Part shown: positions 33,427 to 42,354 of the stretch, piece by piece
Position numbering within the stretch: the first letter of the stretch is position 1
Layout: each line of letters begins with the position of its first letter
Assembly: GCF_024295805.1 (NCBI RefSeq)
Contig: NZ_JANCLX010000002.1
Location: 369,656-433,655 of the forward strand
Direction: 5' to 3'
DNA length: 64,000 nucleotides
Origin: Streptomyces cucumeris
GTDB taxonomy: Bacteria > Actinomycetota > Actinomycetes > Streptomycetales > Streptomycetaceae
Position numbers and translations under genes: made by a program
Notes under the pieces: model-generated
Databases searched by the model: none
What the model saw: the letters and a program-made list of their open reading frames with translations, nothing else
Told to the model about the DNA's origin: nothing

Positions 33427-34649
33427 AGTCCACCCCCAAGAGCGCCTGAGTACCAGAGATCGCCCATCGGTTCGTACTCGGACTTCTCGATGACCCGCTG
33501 AATCTCCTCGGGGCGCCGAGCTGGGATGCGGGAGGCGCCGCTCGGGAGCCGTTCGCACACGACGAATTCCTCGGGCTCTAGCTCGTTGATGAGAACGGGT
33601 GAATGAGTGGTGACAAGGAACTGACCGAGGCTACTGGCCTGGCGGAGCCTGACCGCCAAAAGGCTCAGTACGTGTGGATGGAGGCCATGGTCGATCTCCT
33701 CAATGCACGTCAGAAGCGGAGGATTCGGGTCATGAATAATCGCGAGCATGCACAGGACGCGGACCGTTCCCCAAGACGCGTCCGAGAGTCGAGTGCGCCC
33801 GCGCAGGCACTCTTCTTCCAGTTCCACTTCGGCACGGCTGGAGCCCGCGAGGAGTGGTACGTGGATATTACGGATCTGCGGAACCACGGTCCGGACATCC
33901 TCCAAGAGGAGCTCCCAGGCATCACCGTGCGACCGAAGACTCAGCAGAAAGTCCGCCAGGTTGGAGGCGTCACCTTTCAGGCGCGGTTCCGATTCACTGA
34001 TCGCCGAGGGCTGCCTGGCGGCTCGCACGTCAGGGTCGAACACTCGGATCTCAGAGAGGTGGCGTCGCACCTCACCAATGGCCTGGGCGGACGGACTGCT
34101 GTCCGGCAAAGCCAGAGTATGGCCCTGGTGAAGGACGGACCCGATTCTTTCGATGCTGGCCCGGGTCCTAGGGCGGCCGGTCTCCGACGGACTATTGACG
34201 ACAACGGTAGTGCTCGTCAGCTCAACCGACGTCTCTGCGTGCGTGGTCGGGTGCTGGACCAGCCGTTCCTGTCGGGAGAGCACGTGCTCACGGTGGTGTG
34301 GCTCGGGAAGCCGCCGCTGGGAGACGCTCAACTCGTAGCGGTCCGGCGCTTCCTCCGACGCGAAGTCGGACCAGATGCCCTCGACCCCGACGGTGAAGCG
34401 CGACACCGGCTTCGGGCTGCCACGGAAGGCTAGGACGTCGAATCCACCCCGTTCCTCCACGGCCGACTCGATCCCCTTGCGGGACACCTCGCCCAGAAAC
34501 TCCAACGCGTGCAAGACGTTCGACTTGCCTGCCGCGTTGGGGCCGACCATGACGGTCAAGGGCCCGAGCGGCAGTTTCGTGTCGGTCAGGGTGCGGAAGT
34601 TGCGCACCGTCAGGCCTAATAGGCGGTGGTTCAAGCTCGCGCCAATCAT
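33423..34649 (-). CDS. AAA (AAA15/OLD/SMC-like) ATPase
   Basis: A protein of about 408 aa of the ABC/SMC-like AAA15 class: Walker A GPNAAGKSN (36-44), a long insertion, a signature-like LSDASWGTVRVL, Walker B with ...LTCIEEIDHGLHPH and the switch His in TTHSPVL. It has no own TOPRIM domain; that is supplied by the overlapping downstream gene. Such ATPases sense infection (for example phage inhibitors) and release or activate the TOPRIM partner. ATG 34649 is the best start, though no clear Shine-Dalgarno is seen; TTG 34667 is an alternative. It is divergent from the beta-family gene. GC3 is lower than in the chromosomal genes. Confidence 0.75.
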   Translation of the reverse strand: MIGASLNHRLLGLTVRNFRTLTDTKLPLGPLTVMVGPNAAGKSNVLHALEFLGEVSRKGIESAVEERGGFDVLAFRGSPKPVSRFTVGVEGIWSDFASEEAPDRYELSVSQRRLPEPHHREHVLSRQERLVQHPTTHAETSVELTSTTVVVNSPSETGRPRTRASIERIGSVLHQGHTLALPDSSPSAQAIGEVRRHLSEIRVFDPDVRAARQPSAISESEPRLKGDASNLADFLLSLRSHGDAWELLLEDVRTVVPQIRNIHVPLLAGSSRAEVELEEECLRGRTRLSDASWGTVRVLCMLAIIHDPNPPLLTCIEEIDHGLHPHVLSLLAVRLRQASSLGQFLVTTHSPVLINELEPEEFVVCERLPSGASRIPARRPEEIQRVIEKSEYEPMGDLWYSGALGGGL

Positions 34650-34925
34650 GAGTGGCCGGGGCACCAACGACCCGGCGGACTGCTCCGGCGCACGGCGGGC
34701 GGATCACACGCACTTGGCTGAACAACACTCAGTCCCCCACGTGCGCCGTTCACGTGAAGTGACCGGCCACCGAGCATCACAAACAGTACATCCTGCGTCA
34801 CAGCGGTACCAGGTGCTTGCCTGATTCAGCCATCTGGACCGAAAGGGCTCTCTTTCCGGCGCTTCGCCGTCCGTCGACCCTGACAGGGAGGGAAAGCGCG
34901 CGGGCAGTGCCGAGGGGGAGCCGCG

Positions 34926-35984
34926 ATGGCCGAACCGCTCTATGTTCCCGTCCTACTCGTCCGGCAGCACGCCCGGATGGCCTACGAACATGTCCGGCCC
35001 GATATACAGGCCGCGATGGCCCCACTGTGGAACCTTCCGCCGTGCCCGGGCGTGCCCTCGGCGGACCTGAACAAGGCCTCGTGGCGGAAAGAACTGAACA
35101 AGGTCAGAGGGGCACACCGCCGCCATCCCGGCTGGCTTGATGCCCCGTTCGCCGAGGAGGTGCAGCTACCGGCATACGCGGAAATCCTGTCCGAGTGCAC
35201 CGGGCTCTCCCGCCTGCTCCGCCCGGTGACCGGGCCCGAGCGCGGCATTGCCCAGCAGTCCGCCGCCCTGGGGACAGCTCACCGCTATGGCTGCGGGGTT
35301 GGCATTCGTGTATCCGTGCCGGGGGAGTGGGACGGCCGTACGACCGAAGCAGTTGGCCGACTCCTGGGCCGGGCCGAATCTGACGTGCCCGTCGACCTGC
35401 TGCTCGACATGGGCAGTGTCCTACCCAGCCGCCCCGACGCGGGCAAGGAGGCGCTGCGAGCCTTGGACGCCCTGCACCCCCTGACGACCTGGCGCACGGC
35501 TGCCGTTCTCGGTGGGGGATTCCCCCGGGCCACAGACGACATGCTGGAACTGGGAGAGCTTCACGAAGAGCCCCGCACCGACTGGCACATGTGGAACGAG
35601 GTACGGACGAGCGATCGTGACTATCTGTCGTGGCTCACGTATGGCGACTACGGCGTGCAGCCCGTCACCGCTCTCGCTCAGGAGCCGGGTGGTGGAGGCC
35701 CGCCGTGGGGCCTCCTCCGCTACACCACCGACGATTGGTTCGTGCTGTGCAAGGTGTTGAACGGCGGCCCCGACCGTACGGCGAGCATCCGGGCGGCGGC
35801 GCGCCGGGTCCGCGATCTAGCTGAGTTCAGGGGAGCGTCTGCCAGCGCCGGGGAGACTTGGTTGCGCGACTGCGCCGACGGCCCTCTGTCGTCCAGCAAA
35901 GGCACCGGGCAGGTCATGGACTGGCTGCGGGCCGGGAATGTCCAGCACATCTCCTACGTCGTCCGGTGCCTTCGCCAGGGCTGA
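34926..35984 (+). CDS. beta family protein (phage T4 beta-protein-like)
   Basis: A 352-aa soluble protein whose N-terminus (LYVPVLLVRQHARMAYEHVR ... APLWNLPPCPG) fits the Beta_protein family (PF14350 as I remember it): a TIM-barrel-like protein first named in phage and common in bacterial accessory regions. Later blocks VDLLLDMGSVLP, TWRTAAVLGGGFPR and DYGVQPV are consistent with barrel strands. Its function is not established. It stands alone on the plus strand between two minus-strand defence modules, and may be an anti-phage component or a prophage remnant. ATG 34926 follows GAGGGGGAGCCGCG. Confidence 0.7.
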   Translation: MAEPLYVPVLLVRQHARMAYEHVRPDIQAAMAPLWNLPPCPGVPSADLNKASWRKELNKVRGAHRRHPGWLDAPFAEEVQLPAYAEILSECTGLSRLLRPVTGPERGIAQQSAALGTAHRYGCGVGIRVSVPGEWDGRTTEAVGRLLGRAESDVPVDLLLDMGSVLPSRPDAGKEALRALDALHPLTTWRTAAVLGGGFPRATDDMLELGELHEEPRTDWHMWNEVRTSDRDYLSWLTYGDYGVQPVTALAQEPGGGGPPWGLLRYTTDDWFVLCKVLNGGPDRTASIRAAARRVRDLAEFRGASASAGETWLRDCADGPLSSSKGTGQVMDWLRAGNVQHISYVVRCLRQG

Positions 35985-36005
35985 TCCGCCTTGGTGTGGG
36001 CGCGC

Positions 36006-39000
36006 TCAGTCGAACAGCGGTGCCAGCATCTCTTCTCCCGCCAGGATCCGCCACGCCGGAACCCGCACCACCCGGCCCACCTCGCACGCCTTCGCCCCGT
36101 GCCCACCGGACGGCAACCCGGTGAGCAGATCACCGCGGGCGTGCGTGAGCCGCAGGTGCCTCGCCGGGTCCCGGCCGGGCGGCGGGCCCGTGTCGATCAG
36201 TACCGCCGTGTTCTCCCCGTCCACCGTGAACAGCAGATCCACCGCATGGCCGCCGACGACTGCCGCGCGCTCCAGATCGGTGACGCCGTGCTCGCCGAGG
36301 TACCGCTGAAGCCGGTCGGTGAGCTCTTCACGGGACGCGGTCCCCGGGCCTACCGTCCCCTGCGGGCCGCCGATGGAGTTCCCGGCGTCCACGCCGTGGT
36401 CGTCACCGCCTCCCGCCCCCAGAGGCATCGAGCGCCCGGCGAGCATCGCGGGAAGACCGCTCTGCCCCTGCCAGAACGCGTGACTGCCGACCGTGATCAG
36501 CTGCGACTTGGCCCGTGTGATCGCCACGTTCCACAGGTTGACCTGGCCTGCCACCCAGTGTGTCGTCCTCGGCGGGGTGTTGAGCGTGGCCACGGGGCTC
36601 AGCACCATGACGTCGCGTTGCCCGCCCTGGAACGCGTGCACCGTCCCCACCCGCACCCGGTCGTCGTCGCGCCACACCCGCGCCAGCGCCTGCTTCTGCG
36701 CCCGGAACGGTGTCACCACGCCCACCGTCGCGTCCTGCGGCAGCCGCGCGAGCAGTTCGTCCACCACCCGCCGCACGGCCCCGGCCTCGGCGTCGTTGCG
36801 CCAGGACTGTCCGTTGCCGCCCCGCGCCGACTCGCCGCCCGGTACGTCCACCCAGCCGAGCACCGGCGCCGGATCGGCCGCTCCCACCGGGTCGAGTGCC
36901 GGAACCTGCCGCCGTACGTCGGTGAGTACCTGGAGCTGGCCCGCGTAGCAGTAGCCGTTGACGACATCGGCGATCAGCGGGTGGCACCGGTAGTGCTCGT
37001 CGAGCAGCAGGGCGGTGTCGCCGTGCTGGGCGGCCGCGTGGTACGCGGAGTGCACGTGGTACGTGAGCCGATGGTCCTCCAGCTGCGCTGCGCTCAACCC
37101 AGCCCGGACCCTTGCCTGCCGCTCCTGCTGCGGTGCGATGTTGGCGATATGGCCCAGCTGCATCGGGTCACCGATGATCAGTGCCCGCCGGGCCCGGAAG
37201 AGCAGCGGCAGCACGGACGGGATCGAGCACTGGCTGGCCTCGTCGATGACGACGAGGTCGAACAGCTTCGGGGCGAGTTCGAGCTGCCGCACCGAGTGGG
37301 TGCTGATCGCCCAGCCCTTGAGGTGCGCCATCAGGTTCTGCTGGCTCTTCCGGAATCCCCGACGAGCCCGCAGCGCCTGGAGCCGCTGCCCCATCAGCCC
37401 GCGTGCCCGTGTCAGCGCTTCCGCCGACACGGCCCGGGACAGGTCCGCGGACAGCTCCGACAGGGCATCCGCCGTCGTCAGCCGCACCTGCTTCAGCCCG
37501 TCCTCGTCCCACTCGGTGTGCCCGGGTACGAGTTCCCGCAGCCGGCGCTCCACGGCTACGGCGTCCGCCAGGGCCTCCAGAAGCTCCGGCGGCACGGGCC
37601 GCTCCTTCGCCCACCCCGGCCACGGCGTGCCTTCGCCCTCCGAGGCGCCGGCCGCCGCGACCAGCGCGGCCAGTGCCCGTGCCCTGCGCCACCCGCCGAG
37701 CAGCCACCGATGGGCCCCGGCCGCTTTCCGGGCCCTGCTCTCCCAGCGGCCCAGCGTGGCCGCACCGTCCCCGGCCGCTGCCGCCCACGCGGACTCCAGC
37801 AGCGTCAGCGGCAGCTCCAGGGCGTCGGCCCGTTCCTCCCGTTCCCGGAGCAGGTCCAGCAGCCGCCTCTCCTCGCCGACGCGGCGTTCCGCCTCCTCCC
37901 GCTGCCCGGTGGACCGCGCACGGGTGTTGCGCAATTCCCCGCCCACGGTTGCCGAACCCCGCCGCGGGGCCTCGATGGGCTCGCCGAGCAGCCGCTCCAG
38001 CTTCTCGGCTTCCTCCTTCAGCGCCTTTGCGTTGCCCGTCCGCATCATGAGCCCCGGTGCGATGGCGTCGCACCGCTCGGCGACGACGTCCACCGCCTCG
38101 TTGTTCGTGGACGCGACCAGCACCGACTGCCCGGCGGCGACACAGGTGGTGACGGTGGCCGTGACCACCTCGCTCTTGCCCGTACCGGGCGGCCCCGTGG
38201 CCACTGTCAGTGCCCGCGTCATCGCCGAGGAGACCACCAGCTCCTGGCTCTCGTTGCACGGCCCCGGCGCCACGACGACGGCCGAGGACTCCGCCCCCGT
38301 GTCTGCCTCACCGCCGTTCAGCAGCGCGTCCAGCGCGGTGCCGGGGATCTGGCCGGTCCGTGTCGACATCTGCAGCAGGTTGTCAACCAGACCCTGCGTC
38401 GCGTTTGCCTCCACGCCGGACGGCACCAGCAGGACGGCCGCGTTGTGCGCGCCGGGCCGCAGCGCCTCATTCACCGTCCACTCGCTGAGCGCGGACGGAT
38501 CGAGTGGCTCCAGCTCCGGCAGCCCCAGTTCCTCCAGCAACTGACGCACGGCCTGCAGCATCTGTGTGTCGTTGCCCTCCTGCCAGGTCGGCTGCCAGCC
38601 GGCGACGAGGTCGGCCGCGTCGTCGGCGTCCAGCAGTTCCGAGACGACACCGGTGTGCAGGGCGGGAACCCCGGTCGGCCGGAGCACGTCCTGGCCGTTC
38701 TCGTCCGGCGCGAGTTCCATCTGCTGGACCAACAGCGGCGCGATGGTCACGGGCGTACGGCGTCCCCGGCCGCCTCCCTCGCGTACGGGGAGCGTGATGG
38801 CCGGATAGCCGTACCAGTACTCCTGCTGCGTCCCCGCGTCGCCATCGCCCCGGCCTTGCCTGCCCTGGGGCCTGGGCAGTTGCCCGGGTGCCTGAAAGGT
38901 CGAGCCCCGCCCCGACTGGATGATCTCCTCGCCCCTGCCCAGCAGGAAGTACCCCGAGTCCCGCTCCTTGTCGCGGTCGGGCAGCATGCCGGCAGCTGCC

Positions 39001-39926
39001 TCGGCGGTGAGGCACTGCACGTAGTAGTGCAGCAGCCGCTGCCAGTCCACGCCGTCCCGCGCGTCCAGAGCCGCCAGTTCCCGGGCCTTCAGCAGGGCGG
39101 GAGACTGCCGTGCCGTCTCCGTCGCGTCCCGCGGCGGTGTCGGGAGGTGGACGGGACGCGCCACCGAACGTGCGAAGGGCAGACTCCGGGTGGCCCGGAT
39201 CGTGGACTTGGTGGGGCGCTGCTCTTCCGGCACGCCGTTGCGCGCCATCTGTGCCGTCAGGTAGTCGAAGAGGTCGTCCGGCGTGATCCAGCCGCCGCCC
39301 TTGATCCGCCCGTTGCGCAGGCCCTCCACGATCTCTCCGGTGAAGCGGGATGTACCGAGCGTGGAACCGGGCGGCGCCATCGCGGACGCGGACTGCAGGG
39401 CGTCGGACGCGGTGATGAAGTACACGCCCGTCGGCCGCAGGAGGGTGCTGGGCGCGGGCGGCTCGTCGGCGTCGCCCGGGGCGCCCTTGGCGGTCCAGCC
39501 CTGGACGACGGACCCGCTGGAGCAGCAGTCCAGCAGCACGAGCTTCGACGCGGCACGGCAGGACTGGAGCATTCGCTCCAGGAACTCCGCCGGGACGGCC
39601 GTGCCCGGCAGGTCGTCGGGGTCCGCGTCGCGGGTGAGGAAGTACAACTGGTTGTCGCCTTCGCAGAACTCGCCGTGCCCGCTGAAGTACAACAGGGCCG
39701 TCTCACTCGGCTGCCGATTCTCCAGGAACGTCTCCACGGCGTGCAGCATCTCGGCGCGGGTCGGCTCGGGAACCATCTCGCAGTCGTTGTACATGCCGAT
39801 CTCGGTGTTTTGCAGCACCGCTTGCATGTAGTGGAGGTCGGCCCGGACGGGCGGGAGATCGTGGTAGGTGTCGCTGTCGTATGTGGAGACGCCGACGAGC
39901 ATGGCGTAGCGGTCGTTGTCGGTCAT
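36006..39926 (-). CDS. caspase-like protease fused to UPF1-type SF1 helicase
   Basis: A 1306-aa fusion. Residues 5-250 are a C14 caspase/metacaspase domain with catalytic His84 (YFSGHGE) and Cys135 (LLDCCSSGS). Residues about 480-1130 are a UPF1/Dna2-like SF1 helicase: Walker A GPPGTGKS (578-585), a coiled-coil insertion (640-860), VIDEASQC motif II (893-900), DEHYRCHP, VGTVHAFQGGQRD and NVAITRAKSQL. The final 100 aa (HAVDLLFTVDGENTAVLID) look like a degenerate REase-fold domain. Predicted logic: helicase senses foreign nucleic acid, caspase cleaves host or partner proteins. It starts 6 bp after the EACC1-like gene and is convergent with the beta-family gene. Confidence 0.85.
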   Translation of the reverse strand: MTDNDRYAMLVGVSTYDSDTYHDLPPVRADLHYMQAVLQNTEIGMYNDCEMVPEPTRAEMLHAVETFLENRQPSETALLYFSGHGEFCEGDNQLYFLTRDADPDDLPGTAVPAEFLERMLQSCRAASKLVLLDCCSSGSVVQGWTAKGAPGDADEPPAPSTLLRPTGVYFITASDALQSASAMAPPGSTLGTSRFTGEIVEGLRNGRIKGGGWITPDDLFDYLTAQMARNGVPEEQRPTKSTIRATRSLPFARSVARPVHLPTPPRDATETARQSPALLKARELAALDARDGVDWQRLLHYYVQCLTAEAAAGMLPDRDKERDSGYFLLGRGEEIIQSGRGSTFQAPGQLPRPQGRQGRGDGDAGTQQEYWYGYPAITLPVREGGGRGRRTPVTIAPLLVQQMELAPDENGQDVLRPTGVPALHTGVVSELLDADDAADLVAGWQPTWQEGNDTQMLQAVRQLLEELGLPELEPLDPSALSEWTVNEALRPGAHNAAVLLVPSGVEANATQGLVDNLLQMSTRTGQIPGTALDALLNGGEADTGAESSAVVVAPGPCNESQELVVSSAMTRALTVATGPPGTGKSEVVTATVTTCVAAGQSVLVASTNNEAVDVVAERCDAIAPGLMMRTGNAKALKEEAEKLERLLGEPIEAPRRGSATVGGELRNTRARSTGQREEAERRVGEERRLLDLLREREERADALELPLTLLESAWAAAAGDGAATLGRWESRARKAAGAHRWLLGGWRRARALAALVAAAGASEGEGTPWPGWAKERPVPPELLEALADAVAVERRLRELVPGHTEWDEDGLKQVRLTTADALSELSADLSRAVSAEALTRARGLMGQRLQALRARRGFRKSQQNLMAHLKGWAISTHSVRQLELAPKLFDLVVIDEASQCSIPSVLPLLFRARRALIIGDPMQLGHIANIAPQQERQARVRAGLSAAQLEDHRLTYHVHSAYHAAAQHGDTALLLDEHYRCHPLIADVVNGYCYAGQLQVLTDVRRQVPALDPVGAADPAPVLGWVDVPGGESARGGNGQSWRNDAEAGAVRRVVDELLARLPQDATVGVVTPFRAQKQALARVWRDDDRVRVGTVHAFQGGQRDVMVLSPVATLNTPPRTTHWVAGQVNLWNVAITRAKSQLITVGSHAFWQGQSGLPAMLAGRSMPLGAGGGDDHGVDAGNSIGGPQGTVGPGTASREELTDRLQRYLGEHGVTDLERAAVVGGHAVDLLFTVDGENTAVLIDTGPPPGRDPARHLRLTHARGDLLTGLPSGGHGAKACEVGRVVRVPAWRILAGEEMLAPLFD

Positions 39927-39932
39927 GCGTGT

Positions 39933-40352
39933 TCAGCCCGCCGTCGTCGCGTCGCCGTTGTCGCCGTCTTGGCCGTCGGCGGACTGGTCACCGCCCGCGA
40001 GGAACCGCTCGATCCGCTCGTCGTCCGCGCGCGCCTCCTTACCGGTGATCTGGAGGGTCGCACCGTCGGGCCGCCTGGCGACGATCGTCCGCTGCGGTAC
40101 GCGGGCCAGCCAGAGCTGTACCCCGGTCGCCACCAGCGAGCCGGCGCTGATCAGCACCCCGATCGTGTCGACGGACAGCCCGCCCTTGTCCGAACCCCCG
40201 GGCGTGCGCTGCCGGGGGATGTCCAGGGACGCGCCGGGATCTCCGTCGGCGATCTCGGCGAGGAGTTCGCGCGCCTCCTTGCGGGCGCGGATGGGGTCCT
40301 CGTCGAGGATGGAGATCCGGTATCCGGTCCGGGCGTTGGGCGTGGTGGTCAC
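39933..40352 (-). CDS. EACC1-like membrane partner of a caspase effector
   Basis: A 139-aa protein. The N-terminal 55 residues (RISILDEDPIRARKEARELL) form a small alpha/beta domain, followed by one transmembrane helix (61-82, VDTIGVLISAGSLVATGVQL) and a basic beta region (RTIVARRPDGATLQIT). This is the layout of effector-associated constant component 1, which accompanies caspase or trypsin effectors in actinobacterial NTPase conflict systems. GTG 40352 has GGGGGGA eight bases upstream. It is first in the two-gene operon with the caspase-helicase. Its role may be to anchor or gate the protease at the membrane. Confidence 0.7.
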   Translation of the reverse strand: MTTTPNARTGYRISILDEDPIRARKEARELLAEIADGDPGASLDIPRQRTPGGSDKGGLSVDTIGVLISAGSLVATGVQLWLARVPQRTIVARRPDGATLQITGKEARADDERIERFLAGGDQSADGQDGDNGDATTAG

Positions 40353-40509
40353 GGTGCTTCCCCCCTGGGCTTCCGCGGTGTGGACGTGCCGCGTGGGCGC
40401 ACGCCCCACGGAGCGCCGAGGCTAGTCCGCGGTACGGACAACCAGCGGGTCGATTGCCAAAAACCGCTGGTCATTGGCGCGAAAACGGCTGGTGGCGGTC
40501 ACACGTCCT

Positions 40510-41013
40510 TCACTGGAGGCGTAGCTCCGCGCATACGGTCTTCCCCGGTCCGCCGACACGTGGGGTGACCGTCCAACGGGTCGCCAGCTGGGCGACGATG
40601 AGCAGGCCCCGGCCCGACTCGACGTCATCCGGCGGCTCCTGGGCGGTCAGCGGTGGTACGCGTTCGCTGCGGGTGTCGGAGACCTCGACGCGGAGCGTGT
40701 CCCCGGTCTCGGTCAGACGGACGCGGAAGTCCCGGCCGGGTACGTGCCCGTGGCGGATGGCGTTCGCGGTCAGCTCGGCGGTGATTAACGTCAGCGTCTC
40801 GTTGGCGCGGCCGTCGTACGGGTGCCCCCACGTGTCCAGCCGGTGCGAGACGAGGCGACGGGCGAGGCGGGCTCCGTGTCGCGAAGACGTGAACCGCATG
40901 GAGAACTCGCGGATGAGGTGGGGGTGGCTGGTCTGGGAGGGGTGGGTCTCGGCGGGAGCGGTCTTGCGGGCGTGGCGGGTGGCCCCCTGTGCGGGGGATT
41001 TCTCGCTGTTCAT
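40510..41013 (-). CDS. ATP-binding HATPase_c regulator (RsbW/anti-sigma-like)
   Basis: A 167-aa single-domain GHKL ATPase. The N box is in LTLITAELTANAIRHGHVPG, with an RVEVSDTRS G1-type and SGRGLLIVAQLA G2-type motif. In streptomycetes these small RsbW-like proteins act as anti-sigma factors or protein kinases, often beside DUF5753/DUF397 pairs, as here. ATG 41013 is chosen; GTG 41022 is possible. It is divergent from the XRE gene across about 140 bp. Whether it regulates the island genes is unknown. Confidence 0.85.
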   Translation of the reverse strand: MNSEKSPAQGATRHARKTAPAETHPSQTSHPHLIREFSMRFTSSRHGARLARRLVSHRLDTWGHPYDGRANETLTLITAELTANAIRHGHVPGRDFRVRLTETGDTLRVEVSDTRSERVPPLTAQEPPDDVESGRGLLIVAQLATRWTVTPRVGGPGKTVCAELRLQ

Positions 41014-41154
41014 GTGGCCCACGCTTCCGCCCCGGCCCTAGCGTGACGAGATACGACGCGCACACGGGCTGTCGCTGTACGTGGCCGGTTTGCGCGTGTA
41101 GGCGGGGCGGAGCGTGACGAACGACGCGGCGTTGCGTTGGCCGGAGAGGCGGTT

Positions 41155-42042
41155 ATGGAGATGAGTGAACCGACGGGTGTGGAGAACGAGGGGGCGGCGG
41201 GTCTGGGGGAGGGGCACCAGCGGGATCCGGGGCCGGAACCGGAGGTTGGCTCGGGCATTGTGCGGGTGTTCGGGCGGCAGTTGAAGCGGTGCCGGGTGCG
41301 AGCGGGTTTGGAACGCCCGGAGCTCGCGTCGATGGTCGGGTACTCGGTGTCCACGATCGCCGCCTACGAGCAGGGTCGGCGGATCCCACCGCCTCGGTTG
41401 ATCGACCGGGCGGACGAGGTGCTGGACGCGGGCGGTGTCCTCCTGGAGATGAAGGAGGAGATGGAGAAGGCGCAGTACCCGGCGTTCTTCCGGGACGCGG
41501 CGAGGCTGGAGGCGGAGGCTGTCGAGGTGCATGTGTACGCGAACCAGGCGGTGCCTGGGCTGTTGCAGACCAAGGATTACGCGCGGGCGGTGTTCGGGAT
41601 GATGCGTCCACCGCTAGACGAGGATGCAATCGCACAGCGGGTGGCAGCTCGCCTCGCGCGTCAGGAGGTCTTCGCAAAGCGCCCTGCGCCACTCATGAGC
41701 TTTGTCATTGATGAGTCGGTGCTTCGCAGGCCAATCGGTGGGCGGGCTGTGTTGCGTGGCCAGATGGAGCAGATCTTGCTGGCTGGGCAAAGGTGCACGG
41801 TGGAGATTCAGGTCATGCCTCTGGACAGTGAGGAGAACGCTGGGCTTGCTGGTCCCTTCACCTTGCTTGAGACAGCCGAAGGGCGGAGGATCGCGTACGT
41901 TGAGGTCCAGAACGTCAGCCACGTCCACACCGAGCGACGGCTTGTCAAGGGGCTTGAAGTCAAGTACGGCATCCTGCGTGCGCAGGCACTCACGCCTCAG
42001 GCGTCGCTCAACTACGTTGAGAAGCTGCTAGGGGAGCGATGA
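41155..42042 (+). CDS. XRE-family regulator with DUF5753 domain
   Basis: A 295-aa protein with an N-terminal helix-turn-helix (residues about 38-90, KRCRVRAGLERPELASMVGY) and a DUF5753 ligand domain (about 110-285; VHVYANQAVPGLLQTKDYAR is the hallmark). It belongs to the WhiJ/AbaA-orfA-like group of streptomycete regulators that act with a DUF397 partner. ATG 41155 has GGAGAGG upstream. The stop overlaps the DUF397 start in ATGA. It probably binds near its own promoter and that of the divergent HATPase gene. Confidence 0.9.
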   Translation: MEMSEPTGVENEGAAGLGEGHQRDPGPEPEVGSGIVRVFGRQLKRCRVRAGLERPELASMVGYSVSTIAAYEQGRRIPPPRLIDRADEVLDAGGVLLEMKEEMEKAQYPAFFRDAARLEAEAVEVHVYANQAVPGLLQTKDYARAVFGMMRPPLDEDAIAQRVAARLARQEVFAKRPAPLMSFVIDESVLRRPIGGRAVLRGQMEQILLAGQRCTVEIQVMPLDSEENAGLAGPFTLLETAEGRRIAYVEVQNVSHVHTERRLVKGLEVKYGILRAQALTPQASLNYVEKLLGER

Positions 42043-42299
42043 AAGCCAGCGGTCTGGAGCGCACATCTGAGCTTGTATGGATCAAGAGCAGCTACAGCAG
42101 TGAGGAAGGTGGCGAGTGCGTCGAAGTCGCCGCAGAATGGCGTAAGTCCAGCCACAGCACCGGAGCCGGCGGCGAATGTGTCGAGGTGGCCTCTTGCCTC
42201 CACGCTGTCCACGTACGCGACTCCAAGGACATAACCCGCCCCGGCCTCACGGTCGGTGCTGTGGCTTGGACCGCGTTCATCAACTTCGCGGCCCGATAA
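42039..42299 (+). CDS. DUF397 protein with duplicated motif
   Basis: An 86-aa DUF397 protein, the usual partner of DUF5753 regulators. It has two consecutive copies of the family block, WIKSSYSSEEGGECVEVA (14-31) and WRKSSHSTGAGGECVEVA (34-51), where most members have one; the ending HVRDSKD ... WTAFINFA is normal. The ATG overlaps the regulator stop by 4 bp. Sensitive to co-translation with the XRE protein and presumed to modulate it. Confidence 0.9.
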   Translation: MKASGLERTSELVWIKSSYSSEEGGECVEVAAEWRKSSHSTGAGGECVEVASCLHAVHVRDSKDITRPGLTVGAVAWTAFINFAAR

Positions 42300-42322
42300 G
42301 TCGCCGCGAAAGACATGGAATA

Positions 42323-42354
42323 CCTGCCCCTGACACTACGGTGTCAGGGGCAGG
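42323..42354. terminator. perfect 14-bp hairpin with TACG tetraloop, bidirectional terminator
   Basis: CCTGCCCCTGACAC (42323-42336), loop TACG, GTGTCAGGGGCAGG (42341-42354). On the plus-strand transcript the loop is a UNCG-class tetraloop, which is very stable. It lies between the convergent DUF397 and methyltransferase genes, and the methyltransferase stop codon (42344-42346) is inside the right arm. It should end both transcripts. Confidence 0.75.

Noticed and set aside
33423..33558. Longer TOPRIM protein starting at 33558
   Set aside because: The extra 44 residues lie inside the ATPase gene, are Arg-rich shadow sequence, and GTG 33426 gives a typical 4-bp overlap.
35991..40568. Long plus-strand open frame of 1525 codons
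   Set aside because: It is antisense to the caspase-helicase gene. Its translation is Arg/His/Pro-rich without domains, as expected from the GC-rich complementary frame.
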